From Streptomyces sp. NBC_00513 (lineage in GTDB: Bacteria; Actinomycetota; Actinomycetes; Streptomycetales; Streptomycetaceae), in contig NZ_CP107845.1 of assembly GCF_041431415.1 (NCBI RefSeq), positions 8,060,001-8,124,000 on the forward strand: a DNA stretch of 64,000 nt. The letters run 5' to 3'. Made by a program: the position numbers and the translations under genes. Each line of letters begins with the position of its first letter. The stretch's first letter is position 1. Below the pieces are notes generated by a model that ran no database searches, was not told where the DNA came from, and was given only the letters and a program-made list of their open reading frames with translations. Positions 33,865 through 42,862 of the stretch are shown here, in pieces.

Positions 33865-36800
33865 ATGGCCAGCTCGATCACCACCGTGACCTCGGCACCG
33901 GATCCATCCGTCTTCGGCCAGGCGGTCACCTTCACCGCCACCGTCCAGCCGGAACTCGCCGGCGGCCCCACCCTGACCGGCAGCGTCGAGTTCGTCGTCG
34001 ACGGCGTGCCTGTGACAACTGCGCCGCTCGACATGAGCGGCCAGGCACAGTACGTGACCAGCGATCTGGAGGTCGGCCTCCACGGGGTGGAGGCCAACTA
34101 CTCGGGCGACGTCGAGTATGACCCGTCCACGGGTGCGGACACCCAGGAGGTCACCCTCTCGAACACCACCACTACGCTGGCCTTCGATCCCGAACCCTCC
34201 GTCTGCGGTGAGACGGTGACCGTCACCGCCCAGGTGACCCCCGTTCCACCAGGCTCGGGAACCCCCACCGGGCTGGTGTCCTTCATCGTCAGCGACGACG
34301 GTCCGGTGCTGACCGCGCCCGTGGACGTGAATGGGCAGGCGCAGGTCACCTTCAGCAACCTGGATGTCGGCTTCCACCAGGCAGCCGCCTTCTACACCGG
34401 CGACGCGGACTTCGACGGGTCGAACTCCCCCCTGACGCTGCACGTGGTCAACCAAGCACCCGTCTCGGTCGAGGTATCGGTGGACCCCGACCCGTCGGTG
34501 TGCGGTGAGACGGTGACGCTCTGTGTCACCGTGGCGCCGGTCTCCTCGGGCGTCGGCAACCCGTCGGGCTCGGTGACCTTCACCGGTCCCGGCGGGCTCA
34601 ACGAGACGGTGTCGCTGGATGCGGGCGGCATGGCGTGCGTCACCACGACCGTGCTGGAGACCGGCACGGTCACCGTCACCTACGGCGGCGACGAGTGTTA
34701 CGCAAGCGCGACCGGTACCTTCGACGTGACGGTCAATCAGGCGTCGAGCACGGTGTCCGTGTCGGTGGACCCCAACCCGTCGGTGTGCGGCGAGACCGTG
34801 ACGGTGTGCGCCACGGTCACGGCGGTGGCGCCCGGCAGTGGCATCCCCACGGGAACCGTCACCTTCACGGGCCCCGGTGGACTGAACGAGACCGTGACCC
34901 TGGATGCGGGCGGCATGGCGTGCGTCACCACAACCACGCTGGAGACCGGCACGGTCACCGTCACCTACAGCGGGGACACGTGTTTCACCGGTTCGACCGG
35001 GACCTTCGACGTGACGGTCAATCAGGCGTCGAGCACGGTGTCGGTGACGGTGGACCCCAACCCGTCGGTGTGCGGCGAGACCGTGACGGTGTGCGCCACC
35101 GTCACCGCGGTGGCACCCGGCAGTGGCATCCCCACCGGTACCGTCACCTTCAGCGGCCCCGGCGGACTCAACGAGACCGTGACCCTGGATGCGGGCGGCA
35201 TGGCGTGCGTCACCACAACCACGCTGGAGACCGGCACGGTCACCGTCACCTACAGCGGCGACGAGTGTTTCACCGGTTCGACCGGGACCTTCGACGTGAC
35301 GGTCAACCAGGCGTCGAGCACGGTGTCCGTGTCGGTCGACCCCAATCCGTCGGTGTGCGGCGAGACCGTGACCGTCTGCGCCACCGTCACCGCGGTGGCA
35401 CCCGGCAGTGGCATCCCCACCGGTACCGTCACCTTCACCGGGGCCGGTCTGAACACCACGGTGCCACTGGACGCGGGCGGCACGGCATGCCTGACCACCA
35501 CCATGCTGGAGACCGGCACGGTCACGGCTGTCTACAACGGCGACGGATGCTTCTCCTCATCGACCGGCACCGCGCCAGTGACGGTCAACCAGGCGTCGAG
35601 CACGGTGTCGGTGACCGTCGACCCCACCCCCTCGGTGTGCGGCGAGACGGTGACCGTCTGCGCTACGGTCACTGCGGTGGCGCCCGGCAGTGGCATCCCC
35701 TCCGGGACCGTCACCTTCACGGGCCCCGGTGGACTGAACGAGACGGTGTCACTGGATACGGGCGGTATGGCGTGCGTCACCACGACCGTGCTGGAGACCG
35801 GCACGGTCACCGTCACCTACAGCGGCGACGGATGTCTCTCCTCATCGACCGGCACCGTGGATGTGGCGGTCAACCCGGCAACTAGCGCGGTGTCGGTGTC
35901 GGTGGACCCCAACCCGTCGGTGTGCGGCGAGACCGTGACGGTGTGCGCCACGGTCACGGCGGTGGCGCCCGGTAGCGGTACCCCCTCCGGGACCGTCACC
36001 TTCACGGGCCCCGGTGGACTGAACGAGACGGTGTCGCTGGATGCGGGCGGTATGGCGTGCGTCACCACGACCGTGCTGGAGACCGGCACGGTCACCGTCA
36101 CCTACAGCGGGAACACCTGCTTCCTGCCGTCGACGGGCTCGCTGGACGTGACGGTCAACCAGGCGTCGAGCACGGTGTCGGTGACGGTCGACCCCAATCC
36201 GTCGGTGTGTGGCGAGACGGTGACTGTCTGCGCCACGGTCACGGCGGTGGCGCCCGGCAGTGGCATCCCCTCCGGGACCGTCACCTTCACGGGCCCCGGC
36301 GGACTGAACGAGACGGTGTCGCTGGATGCGGGCGGCACAGCATGCGTCACCACGACCGTGCTGGAGACCGGCACGGTCACCGTCACCTACAGCGGGAACA
36401 CCTGCTTCCTGCCGTCGACGGGCTCGCTGGACGTGACGGTCAACCAGGCGTCGAGCACGGTGTCGGTGACGGTCGACCCCACCCCCTCGGTGTGCGGCGA
36501 GACGGTGACTGTCTGCGCCACCGTCACCGCGGTGGCGCCCGGCAGCGGTACCCCCTCCGGGACCGTCACCTTCACGGGCCCCGGCGGACTGAACGTGACA
36601 CTCACGCTGGACGCGGGCGGCACGGCATGCCTGACCACCAGCAGCCTCACCAACGGCACGTACTCGGCCACCTACAACGGCGACTCCTGCTTCGCGGGCT
36701 CGGACGGCCCCTTCGGGGTGACGGTCAATCAGGCGTCGAGCACGGTGTCGGTGACGGTGGACCCCAACCCGTCGGTGTGCGGTGAGGCCGTGACGGTGTG

Positions 36801-39348
36801 CGCCACCGTCACCGCGGTGGCACCCGGCAGCGGCATTCCCTCCGGGACCGTCACCTTCACCGGCCCCGGCGGACTGAACACCACGGCGCCACTGAACGCC
36901 GGCGGCACAGCATGCGTCACCACGACCGTGCTGGAGACCGGCACGGTCACCGTCACGTACAGCGGGAACACGTGTTTCACCGGTTCGACCGGGACCTTCG
37001 ACGTGACGGTCAATCAGGCGGCCAGTACCACCTCCGTGTCGGTGGACCCCAACCCGTCGGTGTGCGGCGAGACCGTGACCGTCTGCGCCACGGTCACCGC
37101 GGTGGCACCCGGCAGTGGCATCCCCACGGGAACCGTCACCTTCACGGGCCCCGGCGGACTGAACGAGACCGTGCCCCTGGACACAGGCGGCACGGCATGC
37201 GTCACCACCATGCTGGAGACCGGCACGGTCACGGCCGTCTACAACGGCGACGGATGCTTCTCCTCATCGACCGGCACCGCGCCAGTGACGGTCAACCAGG
37301 CGTCGAGCACGGTGTCGGTGACGGTCGACCCCAATCCGTCGGTGTGCGGCGAGACGGTGACTGTCTGCGCCACCGTCACCGCGGTGGCGCCCGGCAGCGG
37401 CATCCCCTCCGGGACCGTCACCTTCACGGGCCCCGGCGGACTGAACGAGACGGTGTCGCTGGACGCGGGCGGCACGGCATGCCTGACCACCACCATGCTG
37501 GAGACCGGCGCCGTCACGGCCGTCTACAACGGCGACGGATGCTTCTCCTCATCGACCGGCACCGCGCCAGTGACGGTCAACCAGGCGTCGAGCACGGTGT
37601 CGGTGACCGTCGATCCCAATCCGTCGGTGTGCGGCGAGACCGTGACTGTCTGCGCCACGGTCACGGCGGTGGCGCCCGGTAGCGGTACCCCCTCCGGGAC
37701 CGTCACCTTCACGGGCCCCGGCGGACTGAACGTGACACTCACGCTGGACGCGGGCGGCACGGCATGCCTGACCACCAGCAGCCTCACCAGCGGCACGTAC
37801 TCGGCCACCTACAACGGCGACTCCTGCTTCGCGGGCTCGGACGGTCCCTTCGAGGTGACCGTTACCCAGGCGGCCAGCACCACCACCGTGTCGGTGAGCC
37901 CCAACCCCTCGGTGTGCGGCCAGACCGTGACTGTCTGCGCCACGGTCACCGCGGTGGCGCCCGGCGGCGGCATCCCCACGGGTACCGTCACCTTCACCGG
38001 GGCCGGTCTGAACACCACGGTGCCACTGAACGCCAGCGGCACCGCATGCGTCACCACCAGCAACCTCACCATCGGCACGGTCACGGCCGTCTACAACGGC
38101 AACGGATGCCTCTCCTCATCGACCGGCACCGCGCCGGTGACCGTTACCCAGGCGGCCAGCACCACCACCGTGTCGGTGAGCCCCAACCCCTCGGTGTGCG
38201 GCCAGACCGTGACCGTCTGCGCCACGGTCACCGCGGTGGCGCCCGGCGGCGGCATCCCCACGGGTACCGTCACCTTCACCGGGGCCGGACTGAACACCAC
38301 GGTGCCACTGAACGCCAGCGGCACCGCATGCGTCACCACCAACAGCCTCACCATCGGCACGGTCACGGCCGTCTACAACGGCAACGGATGCCTCTCCTCA
38401 TCGACCGGCACCGCGCCGGTGACCGTCACCCAGGCGGCCAGCACCACCACCGTGTCGGTGAGCCCCAACCCCTCGGTGTGCGGCCAGACCGTGACCGTCT
38501 GCGCCACGGTCACCGCGGTGGCACCCGGCAGCGGCATCCCCTCCGGGACCGTCACCTTCACGGGCCCCGGCGGACTGAACACCACGGTGCCACTGAACGC
38601 CAGCGGCACAACATGCGTCACCACCAACAACCTCGCCAACGGCACGGTCACGGCCGTCTACAACGGCAACGGATGCTTCAAGCCATCGCAGGGCACGTCG
38701 GGCGTGACCGTGAACAACGCCCAGACCACGACCGCGCTCACCATCACCCCCAACCCCGCGGTCTGCGGCCGGCCGGTGACGTTCTGCGCCACAGTCACGA
38801 CCAACGCGCCGGGCAGCGGCACTCCCACCGGGACGGTCACGTTCACCGGCCCCGGCGGCTTCAGCCAGACCGTGGCGATCAACGCGAGCGGCACGGCCTG
38901 CGTCACCACCACCGCGGGCACCAGCGGCACGGTGACCGCCGTCTACAACGGAGGACCCTGCCACAGTCCCTCCGCCGCTCCGGCAAACCTGACCGTGAAC
39001 CCGACTCCCACGACGCTGACGGCGGCCCCGGCACAGATCCGCCTGCGGACGAACGGCACATTCGTCATCCCGTCGATGAGCGCAACGCTCAAGGTCACCT
39101 CCAGCGCCGCTCCGCTCGCGGGACAACTGGTCACTTTCAAGGCGAACACACCGCTCGGGCCCATCACCCTCGGAACCGCGCTCACCAACGCCAGCGGGGT
39201 GGCGACACTGGCACCGCCGACGCTGCCGGTTCCCAGCACCATGATCACGGCGACGAGCTACACCGCGTCCTTCGCGGGGACGAGCTGCTACGCCTCGTCC
39301 TCCGTGACGGCACCGCTGACACTCGTCCTCCTCCCGCTCCTTCCCTGA
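33865..39348 (+). CDS. Giant Ig-like repeat protein (18 repeats, cysteine-rich, no signal peptide)
   Basis: 1827 residues from ATG 33865, chosen for the AAGGGAG site seven bases upstream. The mature fold begins at once (MASSITTVTSAPDPSVFGQ), with no signal peptide, lipobox, LPxTG or membrane helix. It is a string of 18 repeats of about 94-95 residues plus a divergent C-terminal domain. Each repeat runs STVSVTVDPNPSVCGETVTV, then GTVTFTGPGGLNETV, then a CVTT segment and a VTVN end, resembling bacterial Ig-like domains of the Big_3_5 kind. Repeats 3-18 carry four cysteines each (VCG, VCATV, ACVTT, and one after the Y-x-G-x strand); repeat 1 has none. About 66 Cys in total is remarkable for a protein without an export signal. 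Use as an adhesin, scaffold or phage-tail-like fibre is inference from the fold and the phage-like neighbours. Confidence 0.9.
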   Translation: MASSITTVTSAPDPSVFGQAVTFTATVQPELAGGPTLTGSVEFVVDGVPVTTAPLDMSGQAQYVTSDLEVGLHGVEANYSGDVEYDPSTGADTQEVTLSNTTTTLAFDPEPSVCGETVTVTAQVTPVPPGSGTPTGLVSFIVSDDGPVLTAPVDVNGQAQVTFSNLDVGFHQAAAFYTGDADFDGSNSPLTLHVVNQAPVSVEVSVDPDPSVCGETVTLCVTVAPVSSGVGNPSGSVTFTGPGGLNETVSLDAGGMACVTTTVLETGTVTVTYGGDECYASATGTFDVTVNQASSTVSVSVDPNPSVCGETVTVCATVTAVAPGSGIPTGTVTFTGPGGLNETVTLDAGGMACVTTTTLETGTVTVTYSGDTCFTGSTGTFDVTVNQASSTVSVTVDPNPSVCGETVTVCATVTAVAPGSGIPTGTVTFSGPGGLNETVTLDAGGMACVTTTTLETGTVTVTYSGDECFTGSTGTFDVTVNQASSTVSVSVDPNPSVCGETVTVCATVTAVAPGSGIPTGTVTFTGAGLNTTVPLDAGGTACLTTTMLETGTVTAVYNGDGCFSSSTGTAPVTVNQASSTVSVTVDPTPSVCGETVTVCATVTAVAPGSGIPSGTVTFTGPGGLNETVSLDTGGMACVTTTVLETGTVTVTYSGDGCLSSSTGTVDVAVNPATSAVSVSVDPNPSVCGETVTVCATVTAVAPGSGTPSGTVTFTGPGGLNETVSLDAGGMACVTTTVLETGTVTVTYSGNTCFLPSTGSLDVTVNQASSTVSVTVDPNPSVCGETVTVCATVTAVAPGSGIPSGTVTFTGPGGLNETVSLDAGGTACVTTTVLETGTVTVTYSGNTCFLPSTGSLDVTVNQASSTVSVTVDPTPSVCGETVTVCATVTAVAPGSGTPSGTVTFTGPGGLNVTLTLDAGGTACLTTSSLTNGTYSATYNGDSCFAGSDGPFGVTVNQASSTVSVTVDPNPSVCGEAVTVCATVTAVAPGSGIPSGTVTFTGPGGLNTTAPLNAGGTACVTTTVLETGTVTVTYSGNTCFTGSTGTFDVTVNQAASTTSVSVDPNPSVCGETVTVCATVTAVAPGSGIPTGTVTFTGPGGLNETVPLDTGGTACVTTMLETGTVTAVYNGDGCFSSSTGTAPVTVNQASSTVSVTVDPNPSVCGETVTVCATVTAVAPGSGIPSGTVTFTGPGGLNETVSLDAGGTACLTTTMLETGAVTAVYNGDGCFSSSTGTAPVTVNQASSTVSVTVDPNPSVCGETVTVCATVTAVAPGSGTPSGTVTFTGPGGLNVTLTLDAGGTACLTTSSLTSGTYSATYNGDSCFAGSDGPFEVTVTQAASTTTVSVSPNPSVCGQTVTVCATVTAVAPGGGIPTGTVTFTGAGLNTTVPLNASGTACVTTSNLTIGTVTAVYNGNGCLSSSTGTAPVTVTQAASTTTVSVSPNPSVCGQTVTVCATVTAVAPGGGIPTGTVTFTGAGLNTTVPLNASGTACVTTNSLTIGTVTAVYNGNGCLSSSTGTAPVTVTQAASTTTVSVSPNPSVCGQTVTVCATVTAVAPGSGIPSGTVTFTGPGGLNTTVPLNASGTTCVTTNNLANGTVTAVYNGNGCFKPSQGTSGVTVNNAQTTTALTITPNPAVCGRPVTFCATVTTNAPGSGTPTGTVTFTGPGGFSQTVAINASGTACVTTTAGTSGTVTAVYNGGPCHSPSAAPANLTVNPTPTTLTAAPAQIRLRTNGTFVIPSMSATLKVTSSAAPLAGQLVTFKANTPLGPITLGTALTNASGVATLAPPTLPVPSTMITATSYTASFAGTSCYASSSVTAPLTLVLLPLLP
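34453..39000 (+). repeat. Tandem 282/285-bp coding repeats (16 cysteine-rich units)
   Basis: Units 3-18 of the Ig-like protein, each starting near a CAG-GC(G/A) codon pair. Units with GAGLN are 282 bp and units with GPGGLN 285 bp. Units 15, 16 and 17 begin at 37867, 38149 and 38431, and 15 and 16 are nearly identical. Unit 12 has lost one Thr codon (CVTTMLE). The array is prone to unequal recombination. Confidence 0.92.
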
Positions 39349-39391
39349 CCGAATGCCGGTCACCGCTCCGGGAGCCACGGGCCGGGGCGAG

Positions 39392-39433
39392 GCCGGCTGA
39401 CCGGGGCGGCGGCTACCGCCCCGGTCAGCCGGC
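39392..39433 (+). terminator. Terminator hairpin after the Ig-like gene
   Basis: GCCGGCTGACCGGGGCGG (39392-39409) pairs perfectly with 39416-39433 around a 6-base loop, 44 bases after the stop codon. It has no U-run, which is usual in actinomycetes. Confidence 0.85.
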
Positions 39434-39464
39434 GACCGTGAAGACACACGTGGTGCTTGGAGAT

Positions 39465-39508
39465 GGGCCGGGGCGGCGCCGACGAGTGACTCGGCGTCGC
39501 CCCGGCCC
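39465..39508 (+). terminator. Second hairpin, tandem to the first
   Basis: GGGCCGGGGCG (39465-39475) pairs with CGCCCCGGCCC (39498-39508), extended inside by GCCGA/TCGGC. It is a back-up terminator for the Ig-like gene or for - strand transcription. Confidence 0.7.
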
Positions 39509-40587
39509 GCTGCGCGGGCCGCCCTTCGCCCGGCGCACCGAATTCGACGCCGGTCCCGCCGTTGGTTCTCACGCCCTTCGGCGCACGGTGGCCGAGCAAG
39601 CCGACGACAACCGAACGAGCCGTCCAGCGACCGCCATCCGAGCCGGCCTCGTCGCCTCACAAGGGATCCCGGCACACCTGACGGTGCATCAGGACGGACG
39701 TCATCTGAGCGTTTGGAACTCCATGCGCCCGCCGGCAGCGGCGCCATCGAGCCGATTCCGGCCTCAACGCAAACCCGCGGGCTGGAGCGTCTTCGGCAGG
39801 GCAGCGCGACACACAGACCGCAAATCCGCAGGTCAGGCATTGTCACGGATCGGCTCCAGGATCGCGCATCCGAAGCCGCCAGAACCGGCTCAAGCTGCCG
39901 CGCACCGACGGAGCCCGCAATCATCCCGCACAGGTAGCGGCAGAGCGTCAAAATGCCGCGACGTGATACGCGATCACCACCAGCCGCCGGAACGGGCGCA
40001 ACAGGTTCCGGCCCACCAGGTTCGACACCCCACCTACGTCCTGGACGCTCCCCCCGAAGCTGCGCCGGGTCCAAGAAGAGGGGCTTGGCCTGGACACATG
40101 TTGCCTGCAGAGCACCCCTCGGATGACGGGGCGATTTACATATGGGCTGAGACCGGCCGGCCCGGCTTCCATCGTCCGGCCCGTGGCGTGACGATTCGCC
40201 AAGTCTGCGCGCCGGTGCACCCGGACGGGGCCGAAATCCGCCCACACCGCCGAACCCTGATCCCGCCGGAACCATGACCGACGCGCACTGGGCCCCCCGA
40301 GCTCCGTACAGCGCTGATCGCGGCGAGCACACTCCCGTCCACGCTCACCGCCGCCGACGCTGCCCGTCGGCTCCCCCCGCCTCCGCACCGAATCCTCAGA
40401 TGGCTACGGAACGCAATCCACCCTGGAGCCAGCCATGACGCTCTCGGGGCAACAGTGGCCCACCTCGCTATGGTCGACTCCTGAGCCTGACCCTCAACCC
40501 GCCCCACAAGGCGGACCTGAGGCTTGTCCCGTAAATGCTCGAACACGCTTCCGACTTCGCCCGCCCTCCGCCTGAGCGACACGCACG
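39509..40587. other. About 1.1 kb without a convincing gene
   Basis: Frames are open on both strands but their translations are Arg/Pro/Ala-rich with no motif. Codon bias is poor and there are no ribosome sites worth naming. It may hold eroded genes, as the segment after it does. I cannot support any feature in it. Confidence 0.55.
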
Positions 40588-41013
40588 GTGGTGTTTTCGG
40601 TGGCGACGTCGTCGGCGGTGTCGGCGGCGGATCCTGAGGTGGCCGAGAAGTCGGCGGTCCTGATGGCGTACGGGGCGTGTACGGCGGCCGAGGAGCGTTC
40701 GTACGCGACGGCGAGGGTCGACCCGGAGTTGGCAAAGTACGCGACGGACGAGGCGCTGGCGGACATTCAGGCGACGGTGTTCTGGCGCTAGCAGGGCAAG
40801 TCCACGATGCAGGGCACTGTCCGGCGCGCCCCGAAGGTCACCACCCTGGACGCCGCGTCCAAGCCTCTGAAGGCCTCCGTGACGGACTGCGCGGACTCCT
40901 CGGGGCAACGGGAGGTGGAGACGGCCACCGGCCGAGGGGGAGGCCGAGGAGGTTTCCGTCGGCGGCGCCGGTGCCGGTGGTGGTGGCGCCGGCGGCGTGG
41001 GAAGCGGTGTTGA
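40588..41013 (+). pseudogene. Remnant of a secreted/lipoprotein-type gene with an internal TAG
   Basis: One frame reads ADPEVAEKSAVLMAYGACTA ... YATDEALADIQATVFWR, then TAG at 40789-40791, and continues in the same frame QGKSTMQGTVRRAPKVTTLD ... LKASVTDCADSSGQ. This matches the layout of many small Streptomyces secreted proteins (a helical AxxAYxAxxxA part, a QGxxxxG turn, then a VxDCxD strand). No signal peptide or lipobox is in front, and the end degenerates into Arg/Gly. The stop plus missing ends make this a dead gene. The family resemblance is from memory. Confidence 0.55.
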
Positions 41014-41198
41014 TGTCTCCTGCTGCCGCTGCCACCTGCTGCCGGAACCCGACGCAGGGGGACAGGCCACGACCACAGACTCACCCGCTGCCGTACGGAC
41101 AAAGAAGTCCGGCACAAAGCGGTGAATCCGGCTCCGCTCACGCCACTCCAGACGAGCCGTCCACGCCGAAACGCAGGATCGGGGTCGGTTCGTGTGCC

Positions 41199-41552
41199 TC
41201 AGGATGCTGCGGAGCTGGGGTGGGTGGCGGTTGAGGCGTCGGGGTGGAAGGTGAAGACCTGGTCCAGGCCGACGATGCTCAGGATGCGGGAGGTGTTGTC
41301 GGGGACCGCGGCCAGGGCAAGATCGGCGTTTTGTTGGATGGTCAGGTTGCGGGCGGCCAGCAGGGTGGTGATGCCGCTGGAGTCGCAGTAGTCGAGACCG
41401 GTCAGGTCCAGGATCAGTAGTTGCCCGGCGGTCAGGGGCAGGCCGTCGAGTGCTGTGCGGAGTTCGGGTGCCGTGGCGTAGTCGAGGTCACCGGTGATTT
41501 CCAGTACGGGGCCGGTGGCGGCGGCTCGGGTGATGATCGTCAGTGAGTTCAT
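41199..41552 (-). CDS. STAS-domain anti-sigma factor antagonist (RsbV-like)
   Basis: 117 residues. The STAS fold is clear: LEITGDLDYATAPELRTAL, then LLILDLTGLDYCDSSGITTL. The DSSG motif holds the serine that partner anti-sigma kinases phosphorylate and PP2C phosphatases restore. Its ATG overlaps the stop of rsbP by four bases (ATGA), so translation is probably coupled. As the third gene of an rsbQ-rsbP-STAS operon it is the likely direct substrate of the RsbP-like phosphatase. In its unphosphorylated form it should bind an anti-sigma protein and free a sigma factor, acting in the cytoplasm. Which of the two anti-sigma proteins in this window, if either, is its partner cannot be told. Confidence 0.92.
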   Translation of the reverse strand: MNSLTIITRAAATGPVLEITGDLDYATAPELRTALDGLPLTAGQLLILDLTGLDYCDSSGITTLLAARNLTIQQNADLALAAVPDNTSRILSIVGLDQVFTFHPDASTATHPSSAAS

Positions 41553-42862
41553 GTCCGGTCTTCACTCGCCAGGGCCGACAGGGGAGCGGGAAACGGGGCG
41601 GGCACGCCGAGGGCGAGCAGGGCGGTGTCGTCGTCGAGTCCGTCTCCGAAGCCGGCGAGGAGTCCGGTCAGGGCGGCGATCAGCGCTTGCGGCCCAGCAG
41701 ACGGTTGGGCGGTGGTGAAGGCGAGGAGGGCGTCCTCGCCGTACAGCTCACGAGAGGGCCCGACGCGGGCCTCGGTGAGGCCGTCGGTGTAGAGCAGCAG
41801 GGTGTCGCCGGGGGACAGGCGGGTGCGGGCGGGGGTGAACTGCGCCCAGGGGAGGATGCCGATGAGCATTCCGCCGGGGGTGTGCAGGTAGTTGGCGGTG
41901 CCGTCGGCGCGTTGGATCAGTGCGGAGGGGTGTCCGCCGGAGGCCAGGTGCACGTCGACGTGGTCGTCGTCCGGTTTCAGGACGCCGAAGATGGCGGTGC
42001 AGTAGCGGGGGTCGCCGCCGCTGTACCGCTCGTGGACCACGGTGTTCAAGGTCGCCAGCACGGTGACGGGATCAGGATCGTGCATGGCGGCGGCGCGCAG
42101 GGTGTAGCGGGTCAGGGAGGTGACCGCGGCGGCTTGGGGGCCTTTGCCGCATACGTCGCCGAGGAAGAACGCCCATCGGCCGGCATTCAGGGGAAACAGG
42201 TCGTAGAAGTCTCCGCCGAGCAGGTCCGGGGAGGCCGTGTGATAGTACGAGCCGGCCTCCAGGCCCGGAATTGCGGGGAGCGCGGCGGGAAGCAGGTTCT
42301 GCTGGAGGACGGCCAAGGCCTCCTGGAGGCGTTCGCGGTCGGCCTCGGCTTGCCTGCGTGCGTCCTCCGCCTCGCGGCGCGCTTCCTCGGCCGCCTGGCG
42401 GCCGCGCAGCAGTTCCCTCTCGTAGGAGCGCCGGTCTCGGGCGTCGAAGACGGTGGTGCGAATCAGCAACGGCTCGCCGTCATTGCTGGTCTTCACCTTC
42501 GAGGTGACCAGCACGGGCATCCGCTGCTTGCCGGAGGCCTTGATGTCCAGGGCGATGCCGCTGATCTCGCCTTTCATCTGCAGCATTGGGGCGAAGTGCG
42601 TCTCGTGGTAGAGCTTGCCGCCCACGGTGAGCAGGTCGGTGAACCGCATCCGACCCACCACCGCCGAGCGTTCCAGGCCCAGCCACTCCAATAGTGTGGC
42701 GTTGATCTTCGCGATGGTGCCGTCCATCAGGGTCGACAGGTACCCGCACGGAGCCTGCTCGTACAGCTCCTCGGCACTGTCTTCCAGCAGCGAGGTGAAG
42801 GCCGCGTCCGTGGCGTCCACGTCGTGCTCCCCGTCCGATTCCTCGTCGGTGGTGCACATCAT
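41549..42862 (-). CDS. rsbP: PAS-PP2C phosphatase, RsbP-like
   Basis: 437 residues. Residues about 30-150 form a PAS domain (YEQAPCGYLSTLMDGTIAKI ... LLTVGGKLYHETHF). A coiled-coil linker follows (RQAAEEARREAEDARRQAEA). Residues about 200-435 are the SpoIIE/RsbU-type PP2C domain, with the metal-binding GGDFYD, GDVCGKG, SGGHP, TDGLTEAR and GLDDDTALLAL all present, so it looks active. A PAS-coiled coil-PP2C layout beside an RsbQ-like hydrolase is the Bacillus subtilis RsbP plan, used for energy stress. It should dephosphorylate a STAS protein, most likely the one translated right after it. It overlaps both neighbours by four bases. Confidence 0.92.
   Translation of the reverse strand: MMCTTDEESDGEHDVDATDAAFTSLLEDSAEELYEQAPCGYLSTLMDGTIAKINATLLEWLGLERSAVVGRMRFTDLLTVGGKLYHETHFAPMLQMKGEISGIALDIKASGKQRMPVLVTSKVKTSNDGEPLLIRTTVFDARDRRSYERELLRGRQAAEEARREAEDARRQAEADRERLQEALAVLQQNLLPAALPAIPGLEAGSYYHTASPDLLGGDFYDLFPLNAGRWAFFLGDVCGKGPQAAAVTSLTRYTLRAAAMHDPDPVTVLATLNTVVHERYSGGDPRYCTAIFGVLKPDDDHVDVHLASGGHPSALIQRADGTANYLHTPGGMLIGILPWAQFTPARTRLSPGDTLLLYTDGLTEARVGPSRELYGEDALLAFTTAQPSAGPQALIAALTGLLAGFGDGLDDDTALLALGVPAPFPAPLSALASEDRT

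Noticed and set aside
34453..39000. CRISPR-like regular repeats
   Set aside because: The period is 282-285 bp and the repeats are coding Ig-like domains; there are no short direct repeats with spacers and no cas genes.
37764..40277. 837-residue + strand frame overlapping the Ig-like gene end
   Set aside because: It is the +1 shadow of the repeats (His/Arg/Gly-rich) and runs on into noncoding DNA.
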